This document shows positions 35,291-47,742 of a stretch of DNA of 64,000 bases, one piece after another (the first letter of the stretch is position 1; each line of letters opens with the position of its first letter). The stretch comes from Bradysia coprophila (lineage: Eukaryota > Arthropoda > Insecta > Diptera > Sciaridae). Location: the NCBI RefSeq assembly GCF_014529535.1, contig NW_023503555.1, positions 744,001 to 808,000 on the forward strand, given 5' to 3'. The translations under genes and the position numbers were made by a program. The notes below the pieces were generated by a model. The model was not told where the DNA came from, did not search any database, and was given only the letters and a program-made list of their open reading frames with translations.

Positions 35291-36500
35291 AGCTACTCAA
35301 ACGAAGACCAACAGCAATTGTTGCAGAATTGTTATCGAATAGTAAGCCTAACTGACTCGATGGAACCACTCTTTTACTTCATTTGTTTTAACATGTATTT
35401 CGATGTAAGTATAGATTATTATATTAGTTCGTCGCTGATGCTTGTCGAAGTCCGTCGTTGATAACAAATGAAAAGCTTTACATAAGAAGCAGTCCATTTC
35501 AACACATGCAATCTTATATTTGAAAATTTGGAGGCTGTTTGACGTTGTGAAAATGAGTGTTCATGCTAGAAGCAGTGCTATACTATTAACGAAAGAAATG
35601 CGAAGCCTATTTTGATAGTGCCTGATAAATATTTCATTGATTGATTTGATGGTAATTTTTTGTTGGAGTTGTTGATCATAAAACTTTCGACTCTGTCGTC
35701 TCTGACGAGTTTCACAGTGAACTGTTTATACATAAAATTCACGGGAATTTCATCGAAATGAACTAGTGAATTTTGGGATCAGGGAATAGCTCCTTAGAAT
35801 TGTTTACAAACTGGAGCTACGCAAGTCACTTGTTATGTTTTATTATTATGAAAAATAAATGAAATGACAAAACGATGTCTCTAGAGAAGGATTTGATTGG
35901 ATGAATACTCTTTTTATTTTCGTTATCGATTACGCGCTTAATTTAGACAAAGAAAGTAGATCTTGTCCCTCGAAGATTTCACGTTCAGTTCAAGTTCCGG
36001 TGAACCTGAATTTTTAGTTGAGGTTCGGGTTCAGGTAAGACCGAGACCGACCTGTTCTCTTAAGATAATCTGATAATCTGGTCGTCTGTGATAGCTTCAG
36101 CTATTACGTCTGGTAAGGATCACAGCCATACTTAATGGGTTAATTAACTTGCTGTGGCCAGGCCACTGTTGATAGTCGATAGAAGACGATAAAAGACGAA
36201 CACCGGGAATGCGAATATAATGCTGATTCAAACATCGGCACAGACACTTAAATATTCAATTCTGAGAATATACTTACCCGCCGTGTGTGTCATTGTATAG
36301 TGTTTAACAGAAAAAAGATAATTCGTAAATCATTGTCATTATTAGTTTCTAATACCCACGACTATCAACATTATTGTACGTAGAGCATATGGAAAAAAAA
36401 TTATTCTAAAAACCAAGAGTGTTGTAACGTCGTAAAGTAGACACGCGACGTGCAGTCAGTTGTCTTTCCAAGTTCGTGAAGATCACAATCGATTTATAAA
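35291..36500. other. Intergenic, no gene recognised
   Basis: AT-rich spacer ahead of the 36.5-kb gene. It contains one copy of the TTTTACTTCATT motif (about 35372), discussed under findings. Confidence 0.3.
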
Positions 36501-39500
36501 ATGATTGCAGTTTACTGTTTTCTTTGCCTTCTGCTAATGCAATGTATGAAATCGGCTACGGTTGCAAGATACTTGAATTTTATTAAAAATTTCAATTGTT
36601 TGACTTAAACAGGCGAATCGTCAAAAGTGTCGCCTAAGCTCGACTTTGAGCCTACTGATAAAGCTGCAGAAACTGGTGAAACCTCTCCAAAAATTCATGG
36701 TGTTCGGGTTATTGTCGACACATCTAATGGCAAAAAATCCATTGGTATACACACCGAACAGTGTGTCTTTTCTGTTAATTAAAATATTTTTTGTTCAAAA
36801 TAAAGAATCGCGTAGCAGCGAAGAAGAGACAAGAATGTCCAGCAAAAATGATAAAAGGATCGTGGGAATCCGCACGGACATTACATTCGAGATAAGTGAT
36901 GACGGTGATGACGAAAAGAATTCAACGAAAACGAAAAACAAAGACGCTGAAAGCATTGACGAAGATGACATTGTTCCAGTGTTTAAGGGATATGGAAAGG
37001 GACAAGAGCCGAAAAGCTACGGCGATAATCGTCGGTGGGACATGATAAATATTCCAGTATTCCATGGGACTGATGACGAACCGCGTAGGACTGGCGGCGG
37101 TGGTGATTGGGTTCGTTTTGTGCCGATCACCAGCGTTTGGACAACGGAACGGAACAACTATTTGTCGAATAGAGGTAGGAAGTGTTCAGTCGTCTTCGAT
37201 TTTTTTGAACCCTGGAATGCAGTGCAAGCGTATTCTTTGGGATTTATTTTCTTGCAATATTATTAGAACAATTGATTTCATTTTGATTCAAAAAGTTTAG
37301 AGAATAAATTTCGAGTCTGTTTCATAGTCACAGTGATAAAAGTTATTCCCGAAAAAGAGTTGAGATTGACAGAGTTTTGAGAAAGGAGCCGAACGAAGCT
37401 TCTTCCAGACAAACAACTATCTGTTGTTGACTAATGACGGTAATAAAGTGGAAAATTGTGTCGATCTGTTATGCTGTGATTTACGAAACCGAGCACCTGT
37501 GGGTGGATTTTCGTTCTCGATCATGAGGAAAAAAATTCTAGCACAGTAGGATCAGGAGCAGCTCCTGTTTGAAGTTAAATGGCACTAACATAAGTGCTAG
37601 CGAGATAAAACTACGTGAATTTTAAGTGAACGATTCGATGAAAAAGTGAACCGAAAAATACATTTTCATGTGTCGGGAAATGTCGGAATGCCGAAAATGA
37701 GGGAATTTCGATATTTTTCTCAGGTTTTCGACCCCTTACATGAAAAATTTTTTGAGTATCTGTTTTGGAAGATTGATTTTAGGCACTTTCGCATGTAGCC
37801 CTCACTTCGTTCGGGCTACAACAAGCGAAATTGCCTAAAAACAATCGTCCAAAACAGATACACAAATAACTATTCAACGATTCGTTGTATGAAAATGACT
37901 TTTTTTGATACCAACATCGAAAGTTGATACTTTCGCCCTCGAAATCCGGGGCGAAAGTAAAAAAATGCAAGTTATGTGTTTGAGCGGGGAGAAAGAAAGA
38001 ATACATAAAGCGAAAGTCAATATACATAATGCGAAAGTCGACTACATAATGTAATAGTCGACTCTTGTCAATAAGTGTACTGCGATCAAAATTGAAATAA
38101 AGCGTGCGCCAGTGCTCTTATTGAAATTAACATACGAAGTTGATAATTTTTGTTGTTACAGTCGAAGAAATTTAGTTTTCGGGTTTTCCAAAGGTATTAA
38201 TCTTATTTAACCCACACTTTATCCCACAACAATGGAATCCACAAATTTAAATTTAGTTAACACAGCGGTCACAATGACGGCGCTGCAGTCACGATTTCAA
38301 AATGTGATATAGGGTGGATAAACTAAATTTTGGTTTTAGCTACATTTTCGCTTGGTTTTTAATTATTACATTAGGCTTCTAAATTAAGAATATCTTTATG
38401 CAATATAAAACGTTTGAGTTTGAAAAAAGAGGTTTTGTATCAGTGAACAATATAGGAAAACGTTCAGTACGTCTCAACAAACAAAAGAACGTAAAACATA
38501 TTTGTACATTTAGCCACCCTACGTCCGTCATAGCTTCTATTGTCTTCAAAAACATATTGTGTGCTTGTCATGATATGTATCAGAAGTTTGTTTATTTATG
38601 TGTCTCATCTAAAATGCTCGCCAGCAAAATTTTGATCATTAAATTCAACGACAAAATTGATCTAAATGTTACAATAATTGTGAATAATAGTGAAGTTAAT
38701 GTGATATAAAGGAATTTGCATCCGTTCGATGTAAAGTGCGGAGCACCGTTAGAAAAAAAACTTGTCGCTTAAGAATGATCAAAAAGTTGCTGGACGCAGT
38801 AGGTCCAACTAATGCTTTGCAGGATATAGAATAAAAATTAGAGAAACACCAAGAGCCGTCCATTTGAAATCTTCATCAACATCATTTCAACTGAGGCTTT
38901 TTTTAAACGAAACGGAGGTTCGCTCTCAGATTTGGATCGGAACAACATTCTTTTTCGCTAAAGCTCGTAGCCGTCGTGAATCAAGATTCCCGTGAAGAAT
39001 CGCCAAAAATAAAAAATCGGCAAAGTGTGAAGAAACGCCGACAGAAACAAAGAATGATAAATTTGTCTTCACACTTTGGCAATTCTTCGTGGTGATTAAA
39101 CAAATCAGCCACAAATGATGATGATTTTGTTGGAAATCCTTGGAAATTTATCCTTTTACGAAAGGTATCGCAAAGGCGGTATTTGTTCGATGCTAGTGAA
39201 TCTATCCTTTTATAAAGGTTACGAAATACTGCCTGGTTCGATCCTAAGGTAACTCTTATTTTACGTCAGGTAAAGTAAAGGCATCTTGTTCGATCCTGGG
39301 CAATTCATACTTTAACGAAAGATCCCGAGGAAACTATCATTTTACGAAAGATAATGTAAAGACATTTCAAAAACGTATTTTTTCACTTTGGCGTTTCCTC
39401 ACACTCTGGCGATTTTTCTCTTCTTAACACTCTATCGATTCTTCTTGGCAATTCATCATTATGGTTGATTATGGTTGATTTGAAAACTCAACAAGAAAAA

Positions 39501-42500
39501 TCGTCATATTGTGAAGAAAAACCAAGAAATATCGCCCAATAGTAAAGAAACTCCAAGGATCATAGAGAATTGAAAATTTGTCTTTATGGCGTATCTTCAC
39601 ATTTCTGAGACTTTTCTTGATGATTTAACAAATCAACTAAATATGATGAATTGTCAAGAAAAATCGCCAAAGTGTGAAGAAACTCCAAAATATGACAAAT
39701 CACCAAATAATACAATATTGTAGATTTGACTTTGGCGATACTTCACTGCTGTGTGGATGGATAAACTTCCAGAAGATTTTTTTGTCAAAAAAAGCAACAC
39801 TTAGTCCAACTTTTTATTTAGAAAAATATTGTACGGGACAGTATGTACCGCATATCATATAATTCCTCTTGTGTTTATCTGTGTTCTACGAAGCCAAAAT
39901 ATAATTTCGGACTACAAGTAAACCGTCTCGACTGTCCAGTAGTTATTTTCTAAATGAATGCAAAAAGGCTATTTCAACACTAGTCAGGAAAACATAATTT
40001 TTATGTGAATGTTTCTGAGGTTTTCCATCTTAATATTTTCATGAAGTTACAAATGATCCACAGAAAATTTTATTACCCTAGAACGAGGTCGGAAATACAA
40101 TAAAATAAATAGAAAACCTATTTGGAAATTGTACTTCTGTTTGATATTAAAATTCTTTGGAAATCGTAACAGCAAGCATAACTGCATGAGCAGGCATTTA
40201 TAAATCATGAACTTTGAAGTTCGTCATATTCATATTCTTATCTTATTCCTGACCAGATTCTGTTTTCATGATTGAGCTCAATCATGAGCTTCACTTATAC
40301 AAAGAGTTGAATTTATTTACTATGCCAAATTGTAATTTTGCAAAAAGAATGTTCCGAATATACAAGCGAACTTCCGTTTCGTTAAAAAAAAAACCTTTAG
40401 TTGAAATGATGATGATGAAGATTTCAAATGGTGTTACTTGGTGTTTCTCTAATTTTTATTCTATATCCTGCAAAGCATTAGTTGGACCTACTGCGTCCAG
40501 CAACTTTTTGATCATTCTTAAGCGACAAGTTTTTTTTCTAACGGTGCTCCGCACTTTACATCGAACTGATGCAAATTCCTTTATATCACATTAACTTCAC
40601 TATTATTCACAATTATTGTAACATTTAGATCAATTTTGTCGTTGAATTCAATGATCAAAATTTTGCTGGCGAGCATTTTAGATGAGACACATAAATAAAC
40701 AAACTTCTGATACATATCATGACAAGCACACAATATGTTTTTGAAGACAATAGAAGCTATGACGGACGTAGGGTGGCTAAATGTACAAATATGTTTTACG
40801 TTCTTTTGTTTGTTGAGACGTACTGAACGTTTTCCTATATTGTTCACTGATACAAAACCTCTTTTTTCAAACTCAAACGTTTTATATTGCATAAAGATAT
40901 TCTTAATTTAGAAGCCTAATGTAATAATTAAAAACCAAGCGAAAATGTAGCTAAAACCAAAATTTAGTTTATCCACCCTATATCACATTTTGAAATCGTG
41001 ACTGCAGCGCCGTCATTGTGACCGCTGTGTTAACTAAATTTAAATTTGTGGATTCCATTGTTGTGGGATAAAGTGTGGGTTAAATAAGATTAATACCTTT
41101 AGAAAACCCGAAAACTAAATTTCTTCGACTGTAATGATTTGTTAGTTATTTGTTAATTTTTGTGTGTGTTATTGTTGTGATGGCTAAATAATTAAATTTT
41201 TGATATACCAGGGGGCTGCCGCCCCCTGGACCCCCGCATTTTCTGGCTAAATGCCTTCATATTTCAACATTTTGTTCTGCTGTTTGCGATACGTATCAAC
41301 TTTCGATGTTGGTATCAAAAAAAATAGTATGAACGACTCGGGGCAAAAGTAAAAAAATTCAACCTGTGCGATTGAGGCCCTTGCCTTCGGCGCGGGCATC
41401 AACTCTCGCACACGGTTGAATTTTTTTACTTTCGCCCCTTGTCATTCAATGTACTATTCCATTTTTAATTTCGATCGCACTTACGTCGTGAATTACATTA
41501 CATGCGAGCGAGATAAAACTATGTGACATACACTGATAGGCTTTTCGATTCGTAACTGCAACTTATGCATCGTTTGTGAAGTATAGGAGAATGATGTTTA
41601 GAAACTGAGAAGAAATTTTAATAGAGTTTTTCCATATTTTAGTACATTATGTCATAAAATTGCTGCTTTCACTGCGCTTATTTTCATGTGAACCAACTTC
41701 ACTGCTGTGACATTTCATAGGAATGAATCAATGTGAAGTTGTTTCACAAAAAAATAGTCCAGTAAGAATGAAGTACTATAAAAGAATGTGGCGCCTCTAC
41801 AGGCCTACCGACTATACGAATTTACGTACTTTAATTGAGAGAAGTATCAGATTCGCTCTGTGGGCATTCGGGCAATGCCCGAAGTTCTTTTTGATTTTTG
41901 TATGAATAAAAGGCGTTTTGCTTATAGCGACCAATCATCGAAGCATCGAAATTTACTGCTATAATAATGCGACACAACACAACGCTTCTGAATGAAGAAG
42001 AAAGCTAATGACAGTGTGAAAACAAAATTTGATAAATAGGTGGACTTTCGTGCTGATTCCTAAGGTGAATCTTTGCCTAAATGTTTGCCTAAATCGGAGA
42101 GATTCTAAATCATTGAAAACCTTGCACTTTCGCTCAGTCATAACAACTATGTCAATTTTGAGACATCTTCCCTTCTGTAAAGACGATGGGTTCTTTCTCA
42201 GACAAGATTCTGTATAGTAGTTGCCATTGTGTCAATGCTAAAACGAACTAATGAAGTAAAAGATTCTCTGTTAATCTGTTGGAAATACTTAGGTCAAACG
42301 ATGTAATTGATTCCAGAACAACACTGGTGGATATTGTTGACCTGTGATACGTTTGTTCGATATGATTTAGTCATAAGTTTGATTTTGCTTTCACAGATTA
42401 TCAACGACGATTCAAGACGGATATCAATCCGCATGTGGCACAGAAATCTTGGAAACCGTGTCTATGCAACAATGATCCAGTGGGTTTCAAGGGCAACACG

Positions 42501-42605
42501 AACAATGTAGGAACTCGTAGATCGTTTGTTCCAACCACAAAAAGGGTGCAAATCGACGACAAATTGGATCGTACGTTTCGCGACGAAGATCAATCGAAAA
42601 AGTGA
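36501..42605 (+). CDS. Unrecognised secreted acidic protein with a 5.2-kb last intron
   Basis: Four exons are proposed: 36501-36543, 36613-36744, 36806-37174, 42397-42605, total 753 nt, 250 residues, phases consistent. Exon 1 encodes a signal peptide (MIAVYCFLCLLLMQC). The middle is hydrophilic and acidic (DITFEISDDGDDEKNS, ESIDEDD). Exon 3 ends WTTERNNYLSNR, and the distant exon 4 continues DYQRRFKTDINPHV, then CLCNNDPVGF and a charged tail. If exon 4 is wrong, exon 3 reads through to a stop at 37264-37266. The large intron holds the repeats listed below. The gene is convergent with the repeat-protein gene at 42956. No family recognised. Confidence 0.6.
37676..38158. repeat. Left part of an older composite repeat (hairpin family)
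   Basis: A hairpin of the GGACGATTG family (about 37680-37876, ending CAGATACACAAATAACTATT) precedes GATACCAACATCG and GGGGCGAAAGTAAAAAAATG. The same order and words are present at 28300-28560. The sequence is broken at 38158 by the foldback insertion and resumes at 41132. Confidence 0.7.
38159..41131. mobile_element. 2.97-kb foldback DNA transposon, about 770-bp inverted arms, TA target
   Basis: CAGTCGAAGAAATTTAGTTT at 38159 pairs with its exact inverse ending at 41131. Positions mirror as x and 79290-x without net indels from the tips through the inner open frames; arms end near 38927 and 40365. Each arm contains the same 103-codon open frame (38398-38709 plus strand, 40581-40892 minus strand) differing by one residue. 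The flanks are TA at 38157-38158 and 41132-41133, and CAGT tips with a TA target fit the Tc1/mariner superfamily. No transposase is visible. The centre (about 38930-40360) is low-complexity, with degenerate AAGTGTGAAGAAAC and TTTTACGAAAG words. Confidence 0.88.
41132..41470. repeat. Right part of the interrupted composite repeat
   Basis: AATGATTTGTTAGTTAT (41134) through ATTGTTGTGATGGCTAAAT matches 28576-28640. Near 41385-41455, CGGCGCGGGCATCAACTCTC and the ACTTTCGCCCCTTGTCATTC end match 28655-28720. Unlike the 28-kb copy it contains a GC-rich palindrome CCAGGGGGC-TGCC-GCCCCCTGG (41208-41229). Confidence 0.75.
41584..41821 (+). mobile_element. MITE copy, family of 20661-20898
   Basis: Same orientation and nearly the same sequence as 20661-20898 from TAGGAGAATGATGTTTAG to GCCTACCGACTATACGAA. 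It is non-coding and lies inside the large intron of the 36.5-kb gene. Confidence 0.75.
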
Positions 42606-42955
42606 TGTAACTTAAAGGAGGAAAAACAATTAAATTCAAAAAAAAACTTTTTATTTCTTTACATTGGTGTCAGAGGTCAGAACGCTGAGGGGATTACCCG
42701 GAAATGAAATTCCTGAAGATTCTGATCAATTAGAAAAACTCACAAGAATTTTTCCGATTTTTTTGGGAATCCCTAAGAGTTTCAATTCCGAATAACCTGC
42801 CACGGCGTTAGAGCGGATGAATTTACAAATTTTTGGTAAAATGTCTTTGATACTCATCATTGCGTCAGAGGGCTAAATTATCATAAAATTATACTGATTT
42901 TGTTATACGACAACTAACATAAACAAATTTGCTTCTTTTCGCTGGTTATTGACGC

Positions 42956-45900
42956 TTATGTATGAATGCTGTATGTGCTGACTTTACCGTCGTCTTCCAA
43001 TGTTGTCGTGGCCGCCTTGTATGATGTAGACTTTCCGTTGATGTTATGATTTTCACTCTCTGCTGTACTCAACGAACTGTAAGTTTTCGGCTTGCCGCTT
43101 TCGTCGAGCTTTGGAATGAAACGGAAAAGGAAAATTTAAGCGAAATTGTTCATCATCGGCGCCATTCAAATAGTTTTTCCTTTGTCCAACCGTACCTGCG
43201 TTCCTGATGCCCATTTCGAGCTGTTTTCCCACGATTTAACTTTGGTATATCCTCCGCTTCCTCCAGACAATCCTCCTGAACCAGATAGACCACCAGACAA
43301 ATTAACATCTCGTGAAGATGAATCGAGTAGAGCACTTCCACTGTACGTGCCACTTCCCTGAACATTTTGGGCTTGTTCTCTAGCCAATCGCTCCGACTCG
43401 GACATGTATTGACTCAAATCGCTGCTGGTCTGTGATCCAAACAAACCGGTTTGCGAACCTAATCGTCCAGAGAAGCCAGAATCGAAACCACCTTCGAACA
43501 TAAAGTTTGTGGTTCATTTCTCGCTTCTGTTAAATATCTCCCTATTACACTCATACCTGCTCCGGTATATCTTTCATTTACTCTTGAATCATAACCCCCA
43601 AAGCCCGCTTGTCCTCCATAGCCTCCTTGCGATGAAGTCGTCTGTTGAGAAAATTGTCGCGAAGAGCTTCCACTGCTCGGTGCATAGGGAATTGGGATGT
43701 AGCCACCGCCGCGATTTGAGTTGGAAAAGCTTGAACTTTGTGTGTAGCGAGATGATCCCGTTTGTGGAATCGGTACGTACACCGGTTGACTGGCAATGTT
43801 CGATGACGATGAACTTTGTTGACTAGTGTAACGAGATGAGGATGACTGGGTTGGAAGTATGATTGGCTGTTGGGCAGCAGTTTGTTGAACGGATTGTTGG
43901 TGGGATTGATATCTGGATGAACTACTACCGGTTGGGTAGACAATTGGTTGGTATGGTTGGGCATTTGTTTGTTGGAATTGTTCTGTCCGGCTGTAGTAAA
44001 GTTACGAAAAATGTACAGTTGTCCACGTAGGCTGAGTCAATGTGCCAGACTTACCTTAAGAAACGTTCTGATCCACCGGTTGGATAAATTGGAATTTGGA
44101 CAGGGGCCGCAGTTTCACTGACTCTTTCTACATGACTGAAATTGGAAGTCGGCTTTGAGTGTCGGGGAGAGGCGGAAATATGTTGTACTGTTACCTTGAG
44201 AATTTTTGTGATCTGCCACTTGGCTGGTAAACTGGTATCTGTATTGGTGCTGCTTGTTGAGTGACACGTTGGGAGTGACTGAGAATGAAAATCGTTTCCA
44301 TTAAACCAGCGATTTTCTGTCATTTCATGTTTTCATACCTTGAGTAATGTTCTGATCTTCCGCTTGGCTGGAAAACTGGTATCTGTACTGGTGCTGCTTG
44401 TTCGGAAATACGTTCGGTACGACTTGAGTATCTTTGAGAGCTTCCAGTTGTGGGGAAAATCGGTACTTGAATTTGAACTGGATTAGAGTTGCTCTCTTCT
44501 AAGCGTTCTGAATGACTGCGGAAAAAGTATATAAAAAATTCTGTTCTTCTTCACTCCCCACACTTTCTCTCACCTCGAAAAATGTTCTGATCCTCCACTT
44601 GTTACCGGAATCACAATCGGAGCTGCTTGAGTTTCGGATATTCTTTCCGAATGACTGACATAGCGTTCGGAGCCTCCCGACGAAACAGGAATGACTATTG
44701 GAGCTGCTTGTTGTTGTACTTGCTCATGGTGAGACGAGCTGGCACTGAATTTGGAACTTGATCCGGACAATGGAATTACGATTGGGCTCACAGCAGATTG
44801 CTGTGGAAATTTACCGGTTACACAAAGCAAAAATGTGGAAGGAGTGACGTCGAATTTTACCTGGTTCAATTCCGATTCAGTCTCAAAATTTAAGTTAGAA
44901 GAGGAAGACGCGCCTGTTGGATATCCAACGAAGCCTACGCCAAAATTATCAACGTCACTATTAGAGGCGAATTGCGTGCTGAAAAATAGAAGGAAAGTTG
45001 GGAAAAGAAAATCGTTAAGGGAGTCTCAGACCAGCATGGTCCATGCTGTATAAATATACAATTCGGAAATGAGGAGAGGCTATTCGCATCCGTGAGACTT
45101 TGCGTAACACGTACTCCTAACATCTTCATATTCTTTTTCTACGTATGGACCGCTAAAAGTCTAATATATTTGTTGCCCACCACTCAAAATATCGTTCGTA
45201 GTCGTAGTATGACGATCTCATACGTTATCGAGAACGACGACAAAACTAAGCTCAGACTTTCTTGGTCTTATGTAGCAAAATTTATGTCACAACTAATGCA
45301 GTAATAGATTACGTATCAATTCATTGAACAAATTTAGATCGAAAGACAGATTCGGTAGATGTTTCGGTGATAATACATGCTGTTGTTGCAACTATATTTC
45401 AAATCGCTGAGTGGAACAATCGCCTTTATAATTCCAAGCGATTAAGCTCAAAAGCTTGATATAATCATGCGTCTTGCTATTGAGTTTTATTAATGTGAGC
45501 GGTTGCAACGGTTTCAAAGCAAATTTTTTCTCTTTAAACGCTGTGGAACGTTAATGAATAAATCAACACTCCAAAAATAGAAAAAGTTACGCACCGCCGA
45601 TCACGTATATACAAGTTTTGCATTGAATTTATTTCCGATTTTTTTCTTTCAATATATTCAAATGAGCGACAACTACACCACTGGGTCATTGCGATAACAT
45701 TTTGGTTATTAGTTATCAAATATTTTAAAACGATGACCCTTGACTCATTTAATGTTTCATTACGAAGAAAACCGGCGTGATATGAAAGCCATAAATGCCG
45801 ATAAATTACAATCATTTTCTGTAAAATTGATTCGTCTAATCATCATCGACTTGCTAATAATAAGGAAGTTTCAGAGTCCATTTCATTTCCAATAGAAGAG

Positions 45901-47742
45901 TGGCTAGTAGGAAAATGTGCAACTTTTTTCCAGACCCGAACTGGCCATATTGGGCGATAGTGCATCGCCCAAAGAGCCTCTAGCCACTCAAAATTAAAAA
46001 AAAATCAATTTTACGCCTGCTACGAACTATTTCACTGTATTTTCTGGGCAGCCATTAAGTGGCCAGTTCGGTCCTGCGGTTATCATTGGTCTTCTTAACA
46101 ACTTTCACAACTTTAAGTTTAGAAGTAGGAAATTTTACAATACTGACTCGGTACCAGTCCTGAACTGGCACTTTGGGTTTCTTCATGCCTGAAGGGATAT
46201 TTTGATTTTTTGTATAAACAAAAGGCTTTTTACAAATTTTTGTAATTCAACGCGAGAAGGACTTTTCCCTCCTTGGTACGATTGATAGCAGTGATGTATA
46301 TGTTTTAAAAAAATCAACATTCTCAATACCTGTCACATGGAACTGTACATAAAGCAGGATCAGCTCCTAAACCTGTTGTTAATCCTGCTGACAATCCAGT
46401 GCTACCGGCTCTGTATCCTCCATGTGTCGCTGAAAGTCCATATCCACTTCCAGTTCCAAATCCACTTCCAGCTCCATATCCACTTCCAGCTCCATATCCA
46501 CTTCCGGCTCCGTATCCACCTCCAGAACCCGAAGAAATTTGTTTGACATAATCTTCGTCAGCACCCATTTGTTGAAGGCGGTCCGCTGCTTTTCTTCGTG
46601 CCTCTTGAACCGATTCCTTGTGCGATGTATAGTGGCTAGAGGATTCATTGTGACGATTACATTGGGTAGACGATGGATTCTTTTTGTTATTGTTAGAATG
46701 GTTATGTTGACTGATGAAAATGATGATTGGCCGAAAGATTTAGTAAAGTTTTGTAATTTTCCTGGTTGAAATTTGTTCGAAATTTCGATTGTGTACTTAT
46801 AATTTCGTTACTTACAGAACGTTCGTTCGCTTAGGTATACTTTACTTTTTTCAGCTTTTTACTTTAAACTTTTAGTCTTAGTATTGCTCGTATGGTGTGT
46901 TATACGACCATCTTATTTTCGGTTTATGGCTTTTGTCAAGCGTCTCTACAGATTTTAGTTTATTCAAAAAATAAGCAAAATTTGCTTACTGTTCATACTT
47001 ATCATATCCGGCTGTGGGCTCAGCATTGTATGATGTGTCTGCGAAAAAATGGAAAAAGAAAATTCTTAGGCTCTTTGGTATTTTCAATGTGTCTTCATAT
47101 TTTCCGAAAAAAAAGCACATTCCGAGCAATCGAGCAATCGACAGTGAGTCTTTTTCAGACAATTATTTTATCTGATAACGACAGCGACGACATTGTAGAC
47201 AAAGTAGACATTGCACTTTGGCTTATGCCGGTTTATAGAGCAAAAATACAATGTTAAAAATAAGGAAGTACAAGATTTGTAACTTAATGTTTTTAATCAT
47301 ATTCAATCAGATGATGTAACAGATTTAATATCGGTGATAAGCTTGTCGTCAGAAAAAGGTTAAAGAATCAGTCACATTTCTGAAGAGGAGATGCGATAAG
47401 AGGCGAGACTTAAAGTTGTAGTGATAAGAACCTCGCAAAATACACTGAAGAAAGTCTGCCAAAACAGAAGTTAAGTTCTTAAATGAAATGTTTTAAAGCC
47501 CTCTAGGCTACACTTCAGATAATTTTTTTGCGTCGAAATTATGCAATATTTGTCTCTCGCACCAACACTACAAGTGGTCATCTGTACTAGGGGAAAATAC
47601 TATTTTTAGACTTGGAACATCGGAATTTAATAATTATTCACTTCCGAAGCAATATCAAACACACTACAATATTGTTAAGTATTAGTTTACCTCCTGCACA
47701 GACAGCAATAGAAATTGCAACGACTGCTAGCACCAACTTCAT
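42956..47742 (-). CDS. Secreted repeat protein A (structural/matrix type), unrecognised family
   Basis: Ten exons are proposed. Exon 1 47742-47691 carries a signal peptide (MKLVLAVVAISIAVCAG). Exon 2 ends at 46330 and has GSGYGAGSGYGAG repeats. The rest are 44978-44861, 44800-44574, 44515-44339, 44278-44195, 44135-44055, 43990-43557, 43491-43196 and 43108-42956. About 630 residues. Exons 4-7 encode a roughly 26-residue repeat of the form SHSERISE..AAPIVIP, then VTSGGSEHFSR or a variant. Exon 8 is Gln/Ser/Tyr-rich; exon 9 is Gly/Ser-rich. The last exon ends NGKSTSYK ... DDGKVSTYSIHT. All junctions fit in phase except exon 1 to 2, whose acceptor is unclear (46603 fits phase; the open frame extends further upstream). 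Composition suggests an extracellular matrix, cuticle, silk or glue protein; this is inference. Confidence 0.75.
45933..46075. repeat. Hairpin repeat, CCGAACTGGCC ends
   Basis: GACCCGAACTGGCC at the left and GGCCAGTTCGGTCC at the right are inverted, with inner GGGCGAT ... ATCGCCC. Same family as 8683-8822. It lies in an intron of repeat-protein gene A. Confidence 0.65.
46155..46270. repeat. Fragment of the same GCCGGACTGGC hairpin family
   Basis: CCAGTCCTGAACTGGCACTT is followed by TTTTGATTTTTTGTATAAAC and AAAAGGC. This is the interior arrangement seen at 8700-8760 and again at 41880-41920. Confidence 0.5.

Noticed and set aside
38398-38709. A host gene encoding the 103-residue frame
   Set aside because: The same frame is mirrored at 40581-40892 inside the other arm of the foldback. 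It belongs to the element and shows no known domain.
46379-46648. Glu/Asp-rich protein read from repeats EVDMELEVDM
   Set aside because: It is an alternative frame of the GSGYGAG-coding exon 2 of repeat-protein gene A; the repeat keeps several frames open.
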